Assembly (NCBI RefSeq): GCF_018613065.1
Contig: NZ_JAGGQW010000025.1
Span: forward strand, 1-61,349
Reading direction: 5' to 3'
Length of the DNA stretch: 61,349 nucleotides
From: Bacillus sp. ISL-7
Lineage (GTDB): Bacteria > Bacillota > Bacilli > Bacillales_B > DSM-18226
The translations under genes and the position numbers were made by a program. Positions 35,901-44,170 of the stretch are shown here, one piece after another; positions within the stretch are counted from its first letter, which is position 1; each line of letters starts with the position of its first letter. The notes under the pieces were generated by a model, which did not search any database, was not told the DNA's origin, and saw only the letters and a program-made list of their open reading frames with translations.

Positions 35901-37413
35901 TTCTAAAGAAGTTACTTTAAGCTGGACAGGAACAGGTACAAAATACAATGTCTATCAATCTACTGTTTCAGGTGGATTATGGACAAAAGTGAAAGAAACT
36001 ACAGGTACATCTGTGAACATTTCCGATTTAACTAATGGTCGTACCTACTATTTTACTGTGACGGCCGTGAATGAAAGTGGGAATGAATCTATACCAGCTG
36101 CCTCATCCGGCCTTGTGCCTCATTACGATGCTGCAAAGGCTAGTATTAAGGACCTGACTACTTTAGACAACGGGGAATTGAATCTGGCACAGACCTCCAA
36201 TGTTAAAGCAGCTATTTACCTGCCAGGTGCGACAGAAACTGGTGCAGCAGAAGGAATCACGGCCGATCTCCAAGTAAGAATGAAAGGCCAAACCGCTTGG
36301 ACATCTTACCAAGCCTTGTATAACGGCCAGGCTCAGGGAGACCAGGCAAATGAGTTTCAGGGAAGCTTTACAGCGTATGAGGCGGGCACATATGAATACC
36401 GAATGGCCTTTACGCCGGATTTAGGAAATACATGGGTTTACTCAATTACTGGTGAAGTGACCTTTTCACACAGCACGTCTGATACTACCCCGCCTGCTAA
36501 TGATGTTACTTTGGACACTCCGATAAAGGAATCCGGTCAGGTCAACTTGAACTGGAAACTCACGCAGCCGGATCAGCCATTTAAAACGGTCATTTACCGT
36601 GACGGCCAAATTCTTTCAACATTGGACGGCAGTGCCGCCACCTTCCGTGATAATCAGGTGGCAAATGGAACTGCCTACCAATATCAAGTGCGTGTCTATG
36701 ACCAGGCTGGAAACCAAGTAGAATCCAACAAAGTAAGTGTAACCCCTGAAATTGTTATGGTACAAGTAACCTTTAAGGTTCATGCACCGGATTATACACC
36801 TTTAGCAGCGCGGGTCAATATACCAGGCAGCTTGAATGGTTGGAATACTAGTGCCTGGACTATGAGCCGTAATGGCGCTGTGACGCCTGATTGGGAATAC
36901 ACAGTGGAGCTTGAGGAAGGAACAGAGCTTACGTATAAATATACGAGGGACAATACTTGGGATCATGAAGGTTTGGCAGATCATACGCCATCTGATCATT
37001 CGGATGACGATATCAGTAACTTCGGCTATGGTGCCACAGGAACCGATATGAAAATTGTGGTCACCAATCAAGGAAACAACAAAATGGTTGTACAGGATAC
37101 CATTCTGCGCTGGATTGATATGCCGCTGGCAGTCAGTCAAATTGATGTCAATGGATCAACTATGACTATAAAGGGGAATGCAATAAAGGGAGCTGACCTC
37201 ACTATCAATGGGGAAAAAGTGACATTCGGAAATGATCTGAATTTCACTCAATCCTTTACCCTTCAAGCAGGACAGACACAAGTACCTGTTCATATCGAAC
37301 CAACTGACTCCACAAAGTCCACCATCTTTAAAGAGGACGGCGGTTCTATTAGCAAGAATACAAAGAACTATGTCATCGATGTCCTAACAAAAACGATATG
37401 CGAAACCAAGTAA
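32989..37413 (+). CDS. secreted multidomain amylopullulanase (GH13)
   Basis: A 1474-residue enzyme with a Sec signal ending AKAAE (residue about 36). Next come two X25-type modules (about 37-140 and 145-240, each with GxYEYKIxxGxxW), a CBM34-like domain (about 245-375), and the GH13 barrel (about 377-870; Asp668 in [11 protein letters not shown], Glu708 in LGEIWDD, Asp773 in GSHDTAR). Fibronectin type III repeats follow, then a CBM20-type starch-binding domain near 1260-1350 (FKVHAPDYTP, NIPGSLNGWN). It cleaves alpha-1,4 and alpha-1,6 bonds of starch or pullulan outside the cell. The order matches Geobacillus/Bacillus amylopullulanases, but no surface-layer anchor follows, so it is probably released. 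The products feed MdxEFG. Confidence 0.9.
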   Translation: MKRNQRTLLSLVTVVGLILQLFSGLVTSQTAKAAETTPKQVVLVGSLQAVLGNSGDWDPSSVKTQMDYQGNGLYSLTGTLPSGTYEYKIAIGGGWSENYGDGGAPGGNNIKLTLTEQKKVTFYYNDNTHAIADSTHYTLLNEDKKPRLVGTIQPAIHAGTAWSPTDSTALMEDTHFDNVYSFTAKVPRGSYEYKIVLGKDWTESYPGSNEKLNVLSDTTITFFYNNQTKEVYSDYKPIGSDGMIDKNALYHDSWDQVYRTPFGAVPAGKPVTFRLSAKKGDLTRASLYVKNYNTGTTKVLSMKNTGWSDTKDKGAIEFWEATFTPSDKGVHGYKFIAGDQDTTVEYGEDTQEGHTGKAEDKNAGLFQLTVFDPGYQTPDWMKEAVVYQIYPDRFYNGNKANDHVKDQIGARGSQPIEHPDSWSSLPDNPYEQGTGSYTGDGEFTNDFFGGDIAGIKAKLDYLQSLGVNTLYLNPIALAPSNHKYDATDYKQVDPMFGSEKEFEDFAKELSKRNMHLILDGVFNHVADDSIYFDRYHKYKTVGAYEYWSRIYDLMNNEKLSETAAKDKAKQKLMAEGQTFSPYGFENWFHIENVKVPNEKDNGVSTGEHYKYEGWWGYDSLPVFESVNGTKVDHPSELNNTALANYIFYDKDSVGKTWINRGSSGWRLDVANEVDSSFWQEFRKQMKSKTMIGAGKTLQKEEEPLILGEIWDDASKYFLGDQYDSVMNYRFRGAILDYLKNGNAANAQNTLLAIQEDYPKEAFYALMNLMGSHDTARAIFLLGNGTDTYFRAEQDPNYKYDEGVKRLKLASILQMGYPGAPTIYYGDEAGQTGSKDPDDRRTYPWGNENKDLIAHYQKIGQIRKENADLFAHGDLHHLYAKGDVLAYVRTKDTKSGLVIINRGKTTQTVDIDTKVLLANGLRFVDQLDPKYLTTTKDGKLSLTVPAESGRMLITVNDVKQPQPVKEVTGTAGSKEVTLSWTGTGTKYNVYQSTVSGGLWTKVKETTGTSVNISDLTNGRTYYFTVTAVNESGNESIPAASSGLVPHYDAAKASIKDLTTLDNGELNLAQTSNVKAAIYLPGATETGAAEGITADLQVRMKGQTAWTSYQALYNGQAQGDQANEFQGSFTAYEAGTYEYRMAFTPDLGNTWVYSITGEVTFSHSTSDTTPPANDVTLDTPIKESGQVNLNWKLTQPDQPFKTVIYRDGQILSTLDGSAATFRDNQVANGTAYQYQVRVYDQAGNQVESNKVSVTPEIVMVQVTFKVHAPDYTPLAARVNIPGSLNGWNTSAWTMSRNGAVTPDWEYTVELEEGTELTYKYTRDNTWDHEGLADHTPSDHSDDDISNFGYGATGTDMKIVVTNQGNNKMVVQDTILRWIDMPLAVSQIDVNGSTMTIKGNAIKGADLTINGEKVTFGNDLNFTQSFTLQAGQTQVPVHIEPTDSTKSTIFKEDGGSISKNTKNYVIDVLTKTICETK

Positions 37414-37423
37414 GTGGTCACGA

Positions 37424-37456
37424 AAAGGTCTGCCGGAATCATGGCAGACCTTTTTT
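37424..37456 (+). terminator. terminator after amylopullulanase
   Basis: AAAAGGTCTGCC and GGCAGACCTTTTTT form a perfect GC-rich stem with a T-run, 10 bases after the stop. Confidence 0.9.
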
Positions 37457-37497
37457 GCCGAAAGTTAAGAAAAGCGACTTGGTATTGACATCAGCTT

Positions 37498-37736
37498 TCA
37501 CAACTGTTGTTTCCGCATAACAGCTCGATTATAGAATCTTTGAATATGCATGGAAATATACATTAACTCTGCATCAGGGTATTTTACACGGTATTTCCCT
37601 TCAACAAATTGGCCAACTTCTTTTGCACAGGAAAATGCTTCTTTAAAATTTTCCTTGATCATCGAAGCCATTTTTTGGTCATAATCATGGTTCGTCTCAT
37701 TTGATAATAGACTTTTAAGCGAAAATTTCTAATCTG
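37498..37736 (-). pseudogene. PRD antiterminator (BglG/SacT family) C-terminal relic
   Basis: The minus strand reads SLKSLLSNETNHDYDQKM, then FSCAKEVGQFVEGKYRV and DAELMYISMHIQRFYNR to a stop at 37498. This is the second PTS-regulation domain of LicT/SacT-type antiterminators (xxELAYLxxHIxR). The RNA-binding domain and first PRD are missing. Next to fructan genes it hints at a lost sucrose-PTS control gene. Confidence 0.6.
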
Positions 37737-37831
37737 GTGTTCACCTGTTTTTTGATTAAAACTCCTGTAATCGTCAGGAAGCAAACTGCCAAAACAAGCA
37801 GCCTCATCCATATAATCCTCTTCTTTTTCAT
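37715..37831 (-). CDS. small 38-residue membrane peptide (doubtful)
   Basis: ATG 37831 follows AAGGAG and opens a peptide with a basic N-terminus and one hydrophobic segment (MRLLVLAVCFLTITGVLI). It ends inside the antiterminator relic in another frame. It may be the signal segment of a lost exported protein rather than a functional gene. Confidence 0.3.
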   Translation of the reverse strand: MKKKRIIWMRLLVLAVCFLTITGVLIKKQVNTRLEIFA

Positions 37832-37881
37832 CTTAAAAACTCCTTATCTAGTACAGTGTATTCAACCTTAATAACAAAAAA

Positions 37882-37946
37882 AAGACCTAAAATAGGTAAG
37901 GACATATACACAAAGGTACCTTCTGTCCTTTACTCATTTTAGGTCT
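37882..37946 (-). terminator. terminator after the 1788-residue GH32 gene
   Basis: AAGACCTAAAAT (37882-37893) pairs perfectly with ATTTTAGGTCTT (37935-37946), extended by AAGGACA/TGTCCTT. On the minus strand it is followed by TTTTTTTTGTTATT, a classic intrinsic terminator. Confidence 0.85.
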
Positions 37947-38031
37947 TGCCTGCTAACCAGTCACAATCCTGCAATATAAAATTTCACATGATTATTCTAG
38001 GTTATTTGATTCTATCTATCAAAGTAAGATT

Positions 38032-41000
38032 TTACCTTTTTATGGCCACAGGAACATTTACATCATCAATATTAATATGTCCCCATCCGCCAGTTTCATA
38101 GTCTACAACTTTGATGTATAACTCTTTGCCTATATATTCCGAAGCATCCCAGTTAACTCTTCGATAGGCTTCCCAGTTACCACCCGTTTCCTTCATTAAC
38201 TCTTTGCCGTCTGAAGCTCTTACCAGTGCTAGATAAAGTCTGTCGATATTAGCTCCGCCGCCAATTAGGAAATCGATTTTTCCGTTTCCACCTAACACAA
38301 AGTTCTCCGATTTTAACACTCCTGTCAATGAATCCCCGCCTTTTTCTCCATTAAAACCCCATAAATGGTATCGTTCCGGGTCGATTCGGTCTGAGGCTTG
38401 GTTAAATGGTCCGCCCCATCCCCAATCGTTTGCCTTGGAAACGTGTTCATTACTAAAAGCTTTCCCTTCTACAACAGTCCATCCTGTTAAATCGCCGGTT
38501 TGGAAATCATGGTTTGGCAATTCTGCACTTTCTGGAATAGGATCTCCTCCGCCATTCAATTCAGGCCAATAGGCAGGAACCGTTTCCCCGTATGCGGAAC
38601 CCATTTCCCATACCTTCATCGACACCACTTTCGCCTTTCCGCCACTGCTCCATAATTCTAGGCCCAATGCATCGGAAAGAGTCGGATATACACGTGATGT
38701 GATGCTTTTTTCACCATTCGCGTACGCTTCAATCATCGACCGATCTAGATACACATGAAGCTTGAGATTTTTTTTTCCAAGCTTAAATTCTCCGCTCTGT
38801 ATCCCTTTTTGGATATCCGGATCGAGGCTTGATTTGTTTCGGTCGATGTTAAGTGATTGTTTTTCAACATCAAAGAATAGTAGTGTTTCTTCCTTGCCAT
38901 TTGCTGACTTTCTAGCTTTTAGACCTACTTGTTTTGCAGAGGCTGGATTGATTTCAAGTTGAATTTCCAACTGATCACCCTTAACATTTGTTAATAATTC
39001 ATTGGCTTTATCTGTGTTTTCATTCTTGATTGAAACAAGTTCCTTTTTCCTTAGAGAACTCAATTCAGTAATGGGTTTAATTCCCAATCCGCCTTCTGAG
39101 TTTAAGGAAAGCTCTAGCGGCAATCCTGCATTATGAGCCCAGCCAGCATCATAATGCTGCTGCTCCGTCCGGCGGTCCTGTGTAATACTGAAGAGAATCG
39201 AACGTCCTTTTCCATCAACCATTCCACTTGGTCCTGTATAGTGTTCACCATAATCAAATTGTTTCGGTTCCTCGTGGTCAGGAACAAACTCTAATTTTTC
39301 TTTATCCCATGTTCCAATCCAATACCAAACATATTTGACATTGTGTGGACTGTACCCATCAAACCAAGGGTTGAAAAAGAAGACATATTTTTCAACACCT
39401 TTTGCATCTTTACCTAATGGCAAGAACACTGGCAACTCCCAAACCTGGCCTGTTTTCGGGTTTTGCTTATAATTGCCGACAATCAGTGGCTTTTTGTATT
39501 CCCAATCTTTCAGGTTCTTAGAGGTATAAAGAAGTGCAGTTCCCCCCGCTCCTTTAATACCAGAACCAACAAGCTGGTACCATGTATCCCCATCTTTCCA
39601 AACATACGGATCACGGAATTGCCCGTACCATACCTCCCCTTCTTTTGCCGGCAGGTTTGGCGCTTGAACCGTAACTGGTTTCTCGTACATGGACCATTCT
39701 TTCAAATCCGGGTCCCCGGGATCCTTACTCGTTGCAAGACCCGTCATTTGATTAGGAACCTTTTTATCATCACCTGCTGTAAAAAATAATACCGGATTAC
39801 CATTACCATCCACAGTTGATCCGCCTGACCAAACACCATCCGGCGCAACGGAATTCCCATCAGGTGCAAGTGCTATTGGTGCATCTTTCCAATGAACCAT
39901 ATCCTCACTTACAGAATGCCCCCAATGAATTTGATGCCAATATGGGCCTTGGGGATTATTTTGATAGAATAAATGATATTTCCCATTATAGAAGAACGGC
40001 GCATGAGGCTCGTTCATCCAATGCTCTGGTGCGATAAAATGATATTGCGGGCGGTACCGGTCGCCATCATATCTACTCCTATCTGGTGCCAAATCAGGTA
40101 TTGGAAGTGCATGATTCTCAAAACTACTTAAATACGAATCATAATTTTCTTTAATTTTTTCCCCTGATAGCGAAAGGTTATGCATTTTTAATTCGTCTAT
40201 CATTCCATTAAACATATTAGCAGTGAAAGCTCCATTAACCAAAGCGGCACTGTTATGTTTTCCGATTAATAAATCATTTGAAGATGGTGTGATGGTCCCT
40301 TTTGGTGTGACCGTCTCCCCGACCAATTCACCATTTAAATAAAGCTTCATTTTTTGTTCAGCCTTATCAAAGGTGGCAACAATATACGACCATTTATTTT
40401 TTTCAAGAGGTTTGTTTTCGGCAGTCCAAACTTCCTTCCATTCCCCGTTAATACTTGCCTGAAACGACCATTTCCCGTGCCGTCCCAAGCCAAGGATATA
40501 ACCTTCGCTTGCCGTTTTATTGTGTTGATTGACGATCGCTGATAATTGACCGAGATCGCCCCATTCGTAAGATCTTGGAGCAACCCAAGCTTCTATCGTG
40601 AGAGCATCCGTCGGCTTAATCACCTGGTCAGAAGGCCTCGTAATCCAAGTGGAATATCCGTCGAACAATAAAGCCTTGTTGCGGATTCCATCCCTCCATA
40701 AAGGATCTGTCGATGGCTTGTATAAAGCCTTGGTAAACACATAGGAAATGGGATCTTTCGTTCCTCTGACGATGTCTTTTGTTTTGGTCCCACTGCCTTC
40801 ATCCAACGGCCAGTTGGCTATAATGCCAGTATTTTTCACATGAAAGTCATCTACATTAATATGGCCCCATCCTTCTTTTGACTGGTCCACCACTTTGATG
40901 TAGACTTTTTCCCCCAGGTAATTGGCTGCATCCCACTTGACCCGAGTATAAGCTTCGCTGTCCTTCCAATTGGTATTCGTCGCTTTGAGAAGTTCTTTAT

Positions 41001-43398
41001 CATCGGAGGCTCTAACTAAGGCCACATATAATTTGTCTATGTCATTACCGCCGCCGATTAGGAAATTAATTTCACCAGTACCTGCCAGGGTAAAGTTTGA
41101 TGATTTTAAAATTCCAGTTTGTCCGTCTCCACCATCTTTAGCTCCCCATAGATGGTATTGGTTATGGTGATTAAACGGTCCACCCCAACCCCAATCCTTA
41201 TCAGCTGTAACATCCTGATTGCTGAAGGCATCGCCTTCCACAATTGTCCATCCTGTTAAATCACCAGTCTCAAAATCTGGATTTTGGATAACATCGGTAT
41301 TCACCGGGTCATTATTAAAAACATGAAAATCATCGACATTGATGTGCCCGAATCCGTCAGAATGATAGTCAACTACTTTGATATACATTGCTTCCCCGAT
41401 ATATTCCGATGCATCCCAACTGACTCTTCGGTAGGCTTCTGTGTTGGATCCCGTTGCTTTAAAAAGCTCTTTTCCATCCGAAGCACGAACCAAGGCAACA
41501 TATAGTTTCGAAATATCCTGGCCCCCGCCAACAAGGAAATCAATCTTTCCATTCCCGCCAAGTTTGAAGACCGATGATTTCATTACACCTGTACGGAAAT
41601 CAGATTTTGCATCATTCGCTGCCCCGGCAAATCCCCAAACATGGTACGTTCCTTGCTGCTGAAAAGGACCGCCCCAAAAACTAGTAACATTCGATACTGG
41701 ACGATCAAATGCTGAGCCTGCCTCTGTCCATCCTGATAGATTGCCAGTCTCAAAATCTGGATTTTCAATCTCATTTGGCAGACTGACTCCATCAACGGCC
41801 ACTTGATCTATCTTTGAAACAAAGGTTGCGCTGTCCAAATCATATATCTTTAATGATTTTAGGGATACTTCTCCACCGGTTGTGTAAAGTGCAAGAGATT
41901 GATTTTTAGGATCAGGGAAGAATTGATCCGTCATCACAACACGGCCGTCTTGACCAAATACTTCAACAGATGCCTTGTCAACAATCAGATGGAGTTTAAC
42001 GGTTTGATTACTGGCATTTAACGGTGCTTCATGTTTTGCAGCAAAATTGCCATTGAAACTTGATTCACCAGCATTGGAACGGTCAACAAACAATTTTTTA
42101 TTGCCAATATCGTAACCAATCTTTGTTTCCCCGCTATCTCCCTTTCGAACTTTAAAACCAAACTCCGTTGCTGTCGCCGAATTCAAATCAAATTCAGCCA
42201 TAATCTCAAAGGTATCTCCTGATACGTTCGAAAGCAGATTTTCTCCCGGAGTTAGCACTTTATTTTCAAATACTTGTGGCGTTCCCCTCAGACTTTCTAA
42301 CTCTTTTACAGGTTTCTGTGTAAGACGAATTCCTTCCCCATCAACCGTTGATAAGCCAAGTTCACGCGGAATCGACATCGATCCCCTGAATGATGATGTA
42401 GGAATGTCCTGACCATATTTCCAATTATTCATCCACCCGAGCAATAAGCGGCGTTCATCAGAAACATCACTCCATGTAACATCTGCATAAAAATCAGCAC
42501 CATAATCGGCCCAGAGAACTTTACTCGGGTCATTGGCATTGGTAAAATTTTTCCCATCAAAATCACCGATAAAATATTGCATCCCCGAACCGCCGGAAGG
42601 AGCACCTTCACTGATACTGGCAGCTAATACCCACTTTTTCTTCGTTGGATCCCCATCAACCGGAAGTGCAAATAAATCCGGGCATTCCCATGTTCCCGTA
42701 TGGGAGCCGTCATGGTTGCCAAATTCACTTACTTTCGTCCAACTTTTTAAATCTGGCGAGTTATAAAAATAGACGCGGTCACCGGCTGAAATGGCCATAA
42801 TCCACTTGTTTGTTTCCTCATGCCAGAATACCTTTGGGTCCCGGAATACGTCAATCCCCGCTGGCATCGGGATAATCGGATTGCCATCATACTTCGTCCA
42901 CATACGGCCCTTATCGTTGCTGTAAGCTAAACTTTGAACTTGATGACCACCTTTTTCCTGAGTAAATACAGCAACCATCGGCGGTTTAGAGTCTTTTCCG
43001 AATCCAGTCGTATTGTTCCAATCCACAACTGCACTTCCTGACCAGATAAAACCTGTTTCATCTGGATAAAGACCGATCGGCAGGTATTCCCAATTGACCA
43101 AGTCTTTACTTACCGCATGTCCCCAATACATCGGTCCCCACTTTGATTCAGTAGGATTATGCTGATAAAACAGATGATACTCCCCATCGTAATACACCAT
43201 ACCGTTTGGGTCATTCATCCAGTTTTTTTCCGGAGAAAAGTGGAATTTGGATCGAAAAGGTTCATTTTCTCCGCCAACAGCTGAAACCGTTGTTTCACCA
43301 GTTTCAGCTTTACTGGAGATTGTTGGCATAAACATCGAAATCATTAAAGAAAAAATGACCACAATCGATATTCCTCTATTTTCCAATTTTTGCTTCAA
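38032..43398 (-). CDS. giant secreted fructanase with two GH32 domains
   Basis: A 1788-residue exported enzyme with TTG start 43398 behind GGAGGGG and a signal ending ISSKAETG. GH32 domain 1 (about 50-540) is canonical: Asp63 in WMNDPNG, Asp187 in FRDPKVFW, Glu238 in WECPDLF. Two CBM38-like modules follow (about 544-850; NPDFETGxLxGW ... GHINVDDFHV), then a LamG-like sandwich (about 859-1085). GH32 domain 2 (about 1110-1600) has WMNEPHAP, with Glu1130 at the nucleophile place, plus Asp1263 (FRDPYVW) and Glu1321 (WELPV). A third CBM38-like module closes the chain. It probably degrades levan or inulin outside the cell, with two different activities in one chain. No cell-wall anchor is seen. The start overlaps the stop of the small upstream frame (TTGA). 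Confidence 0.87.
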   Translation of the reverse strand: MKQKLENRGISIVVIFSLMISMFMPTISSKAETGETTVSAVGGENEPFRSKFHFSPEKNWMNDPNGMVYYDGEYHLFYQHNPTESKWGPMYWGHAVSKDLVNWEYLPIGLYPDETGFIWSGSAVVDWNNTTGFGKDSKPPMVAVFTQEKGGHQVQSLAYSNDKGRMWTKYDGNPIIPMPAGIDVFRDPKVFWHEETNKWIMAISAGDRVYFYNSPDLKSWTKVSEFGNHDGSHTGTWECPDLFALPVDGDPTKKKWVLAASISEGAPSGGSGMQYFIGDFDGKNFTNANDPSKVLWADYGADFYADVTWSDVSDERRLLLGWMNNWKYGQDIPTSSFRGSMSIPRELGLSTVDGEGIRLTQKPVKELESLRGTPQVFENKVLTPGENLLSNVSGDTFEIMAEFDLNSATATEFGFKVRKGDSGETKIGYDIGNKKLFVDRSNAGESSFNGNFAAKHEAPLNASNQTVKLHLIVDKASVEVFGQDGRVVMTDQFFPDPKNQSLALYTTGGEVSLKSLKIYDLDSATFVSKIDQVAVDGVSLPNEIENPDFETGNLSGWTEAGSAFDRPVSNVTSFWGGPFQQQGTYHVWGFAGAANDAKSDFRTGVMKSSVFKLGGNGKIDFLVGGGQDISKLYVALVRASDGKELFKATGSNTEAYRRVSWDASEYIGEAMYIKVVDYHSDGFGHINVDDFHVFNNDPVNTDVIQNPDFETGDLTGWTIVEGDAFSNQDVTADKDWGWGGPFNHHNQYHLWGAKDGGDGQTGILKSSNFTLAGTGEINFLIGGGNDIDKLYVALVRASDDKELLKATNTNWKDSEAYTRVKWDAANYLGEKVYIKVVDQSKEGWGHINVDDFHVKNTGIIANWPLDEGSGTKTKDIVRGTKDPISYVFTKALYKPSTDPLWRDGIRNKALLFDGYSTWITRPSDQVIKPTDALTIEAWVAPRSYEWGDLGQLSAIVNQHNKTASEGYILGLGRHGKWSFQASINGEWKEVWTAENKPLEKNKWSYIVATFDKAEQKMKLYLNGELVGETVTPKGTITPSSNDLLIGKHNSAALVNGAFTANMFNGMIDELKMHNLSLSGEKIKENYDSYLSSFENHALPIPDLAPDRSRYDGDRYRPQYHFIAPEHWMNEPHAPFFYNGKYHLFYQNNPQGPYWHQIHWGHSVSEDMVHWKDAPIALAPDGNSVAPDGVWSGGSTVDGNGNPVLFFTAGDDKKVPNQMTGLATSKDPGDPDLKEWSMYEKPVTVQAPNLPAKEGEVWYGQFRDPYVWKDGDTWYQLVGSGIKGAGGTALLYTSKNLKDWEYKKPLIVGNYKQNPKTGQVWELPVFLPLGKDAKGVEKYVFFFNPWFDGYSPHNVKYVWYWIGTWDKEKLEFVPDHEEPKQFDYGEHYTGPSGMVDGKGRSILFSITQDRRTEQQHYDAGWAHNAGLPLELSLNSEGGLGIKPITELSSLRKKELVSIKNENTDKANELLTNVKGDQLEIQLEINPASAKQVGLKARKSANGKEETLLFFDVEKQSLNIDRNKSSLDPDIQKGIQSGEFKLGKKNLKLHVYLDRSMIEAYANGEKSITSRVYPTLSDALGLELWSSGGKAKVVSMKVWEMGSAYGETVPAYWPELNGGGDPIPESAELPNHDFQTGDLTGWTVVEGKAFSNEHVSKANDWGWGGPFNQASDRIDPERYHLWGFNGEKGGDSLTGVLKSENFVLGGNGKIDFLIGGGANIDRLYLALVRASDGKELMKETGGNWEAYRRVNWDASEYIGKELYIKVVDYETGGWGHINIDDVNVPVAIKR

Positions 43399-43520
43399 CC
43401 CTGTTCCCCTCCAACATTTATTTGTCTTTTATATTCAAACAATAAGAAGGCGCTTACATAACAACTTAAAAGAATGGATGCTAGCATGTTTGCAGTAAAA
43501 AGCACCCATTTGTGATACAT
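43395..43520 (-). CDS. 41-residue single-pass membrane peptide
   Basis: ATG 43520 follows GAGGGGGA, which starts at the stop of the yesL-type gene. The peptide is MYHKWVLFTANMLASILLSC and onward, with one hydrophobic helix and a charged tail (EYKRQ). Its TGA overlaps the TTG start of the giant GH32 gene, so its translation should set that of the enzyme. A leader-peptide role, or a small helper for secretion, is possible. I know no family for it. Confidence 0.55.
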   Translation of the reverse strand: MYHKWVLFTANMLASILLSCYVSAFLLFEYKRQINVGGEQG

Positions 43521-43528
43521 ATTCCCCC

Positions 43529-44137
43529 TCAGTTCGTTCCCTTCATGTATAGCAACTGGTTAAACCATAGTTGGCATAAATAGTAAACCGCATAGGCTGT
43601 ATAACTGCCGATGATGAAAATCACAGCTGGATAAAAATAGAACAGGGCAGTACCCGCCCCCACAATGATCAATAAAAGAATGGTTAGGACCGGATTCATG
43701 AGGGAAAAGAGAAAAGCATTTCGAATCACGTGCTTCCAGCTTAGTTCGAAATGTGCCATAATCGGAAAAAGATAAATGGAGATTGAACTAAATAACAAAA
43801 TGCCAATAATTAAGACGATATAAAGAAGAAGCTGAACAACAGAATCTCCTGGCTGGATAAGCCGATAATCCAAAAATAAAAAGAGGGCAAGCACACTCCA
43901 AAATATCGATAGGATAAAGCTTTGTTTAAAATTCTCCTTGAAAATTTTAAAAAAGCTCTTCACGATACCCTCCGTTTCCTTTTGCAATATTCGTTTACGG
44001 ACAACACCAAACATGGCTACTGTTGCCGGAAAAAAGGTAATGAGGGGGAGCATCGTCATAACCCATAGTAAATTTAATAGAAATAAATCTACGATTGTAT
44101 TCAATGTCGTATATAATCTGTTGTTTAAAGCGTTCAT
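43529..44137 (-). CDS. YesL-family (DUF624) membrane protein
   Basis: This 202-residue protein has about five membrane helices. The N-terminus is typical of the family (NRLYTTLNTIVDLFLLNLLWVMTMLPLITFFPATVAMFGVVRK). YesL proteins accompany LplABC-type oligosaccharide importers in Bacillus and Paenibacillus, but their role is unknown. It starts 34 bases after the GH32 gene upstream and behind TAGGGGGAA, so it belongs to the same operon. Confidence 0.82.
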   Translation of the reverse strand: MNALNNRLYTTLNTIVDLFLLNLLWVMTMLPLITFFPATVAMFGVVRKRILQKETEGIVKSFFKIFKENFKQSFILSIFWSVLALFLFLDYRLIQPGDSVVQLLLYIVLIIGILLFSSISIYLFPIMAHFELSWKHVIRNAFLFSLMNPVLTILLLIIVGAGTALFYFYPAVIFIIGSYTAYAVYYLCQLWFNQLLYMKGTN

Positions 44138-44170
44138 CCTGTCATTCCCCCTATTACCCTTTTCACTGCA

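Noticed and set aside
43447..43460. TGTAAGCGCCTTCT-like site as a cre box before the giant GH32 gene
   Set aside because: It departs from the consensus at the 3' half and lies inside the small membrane-peptide frame.
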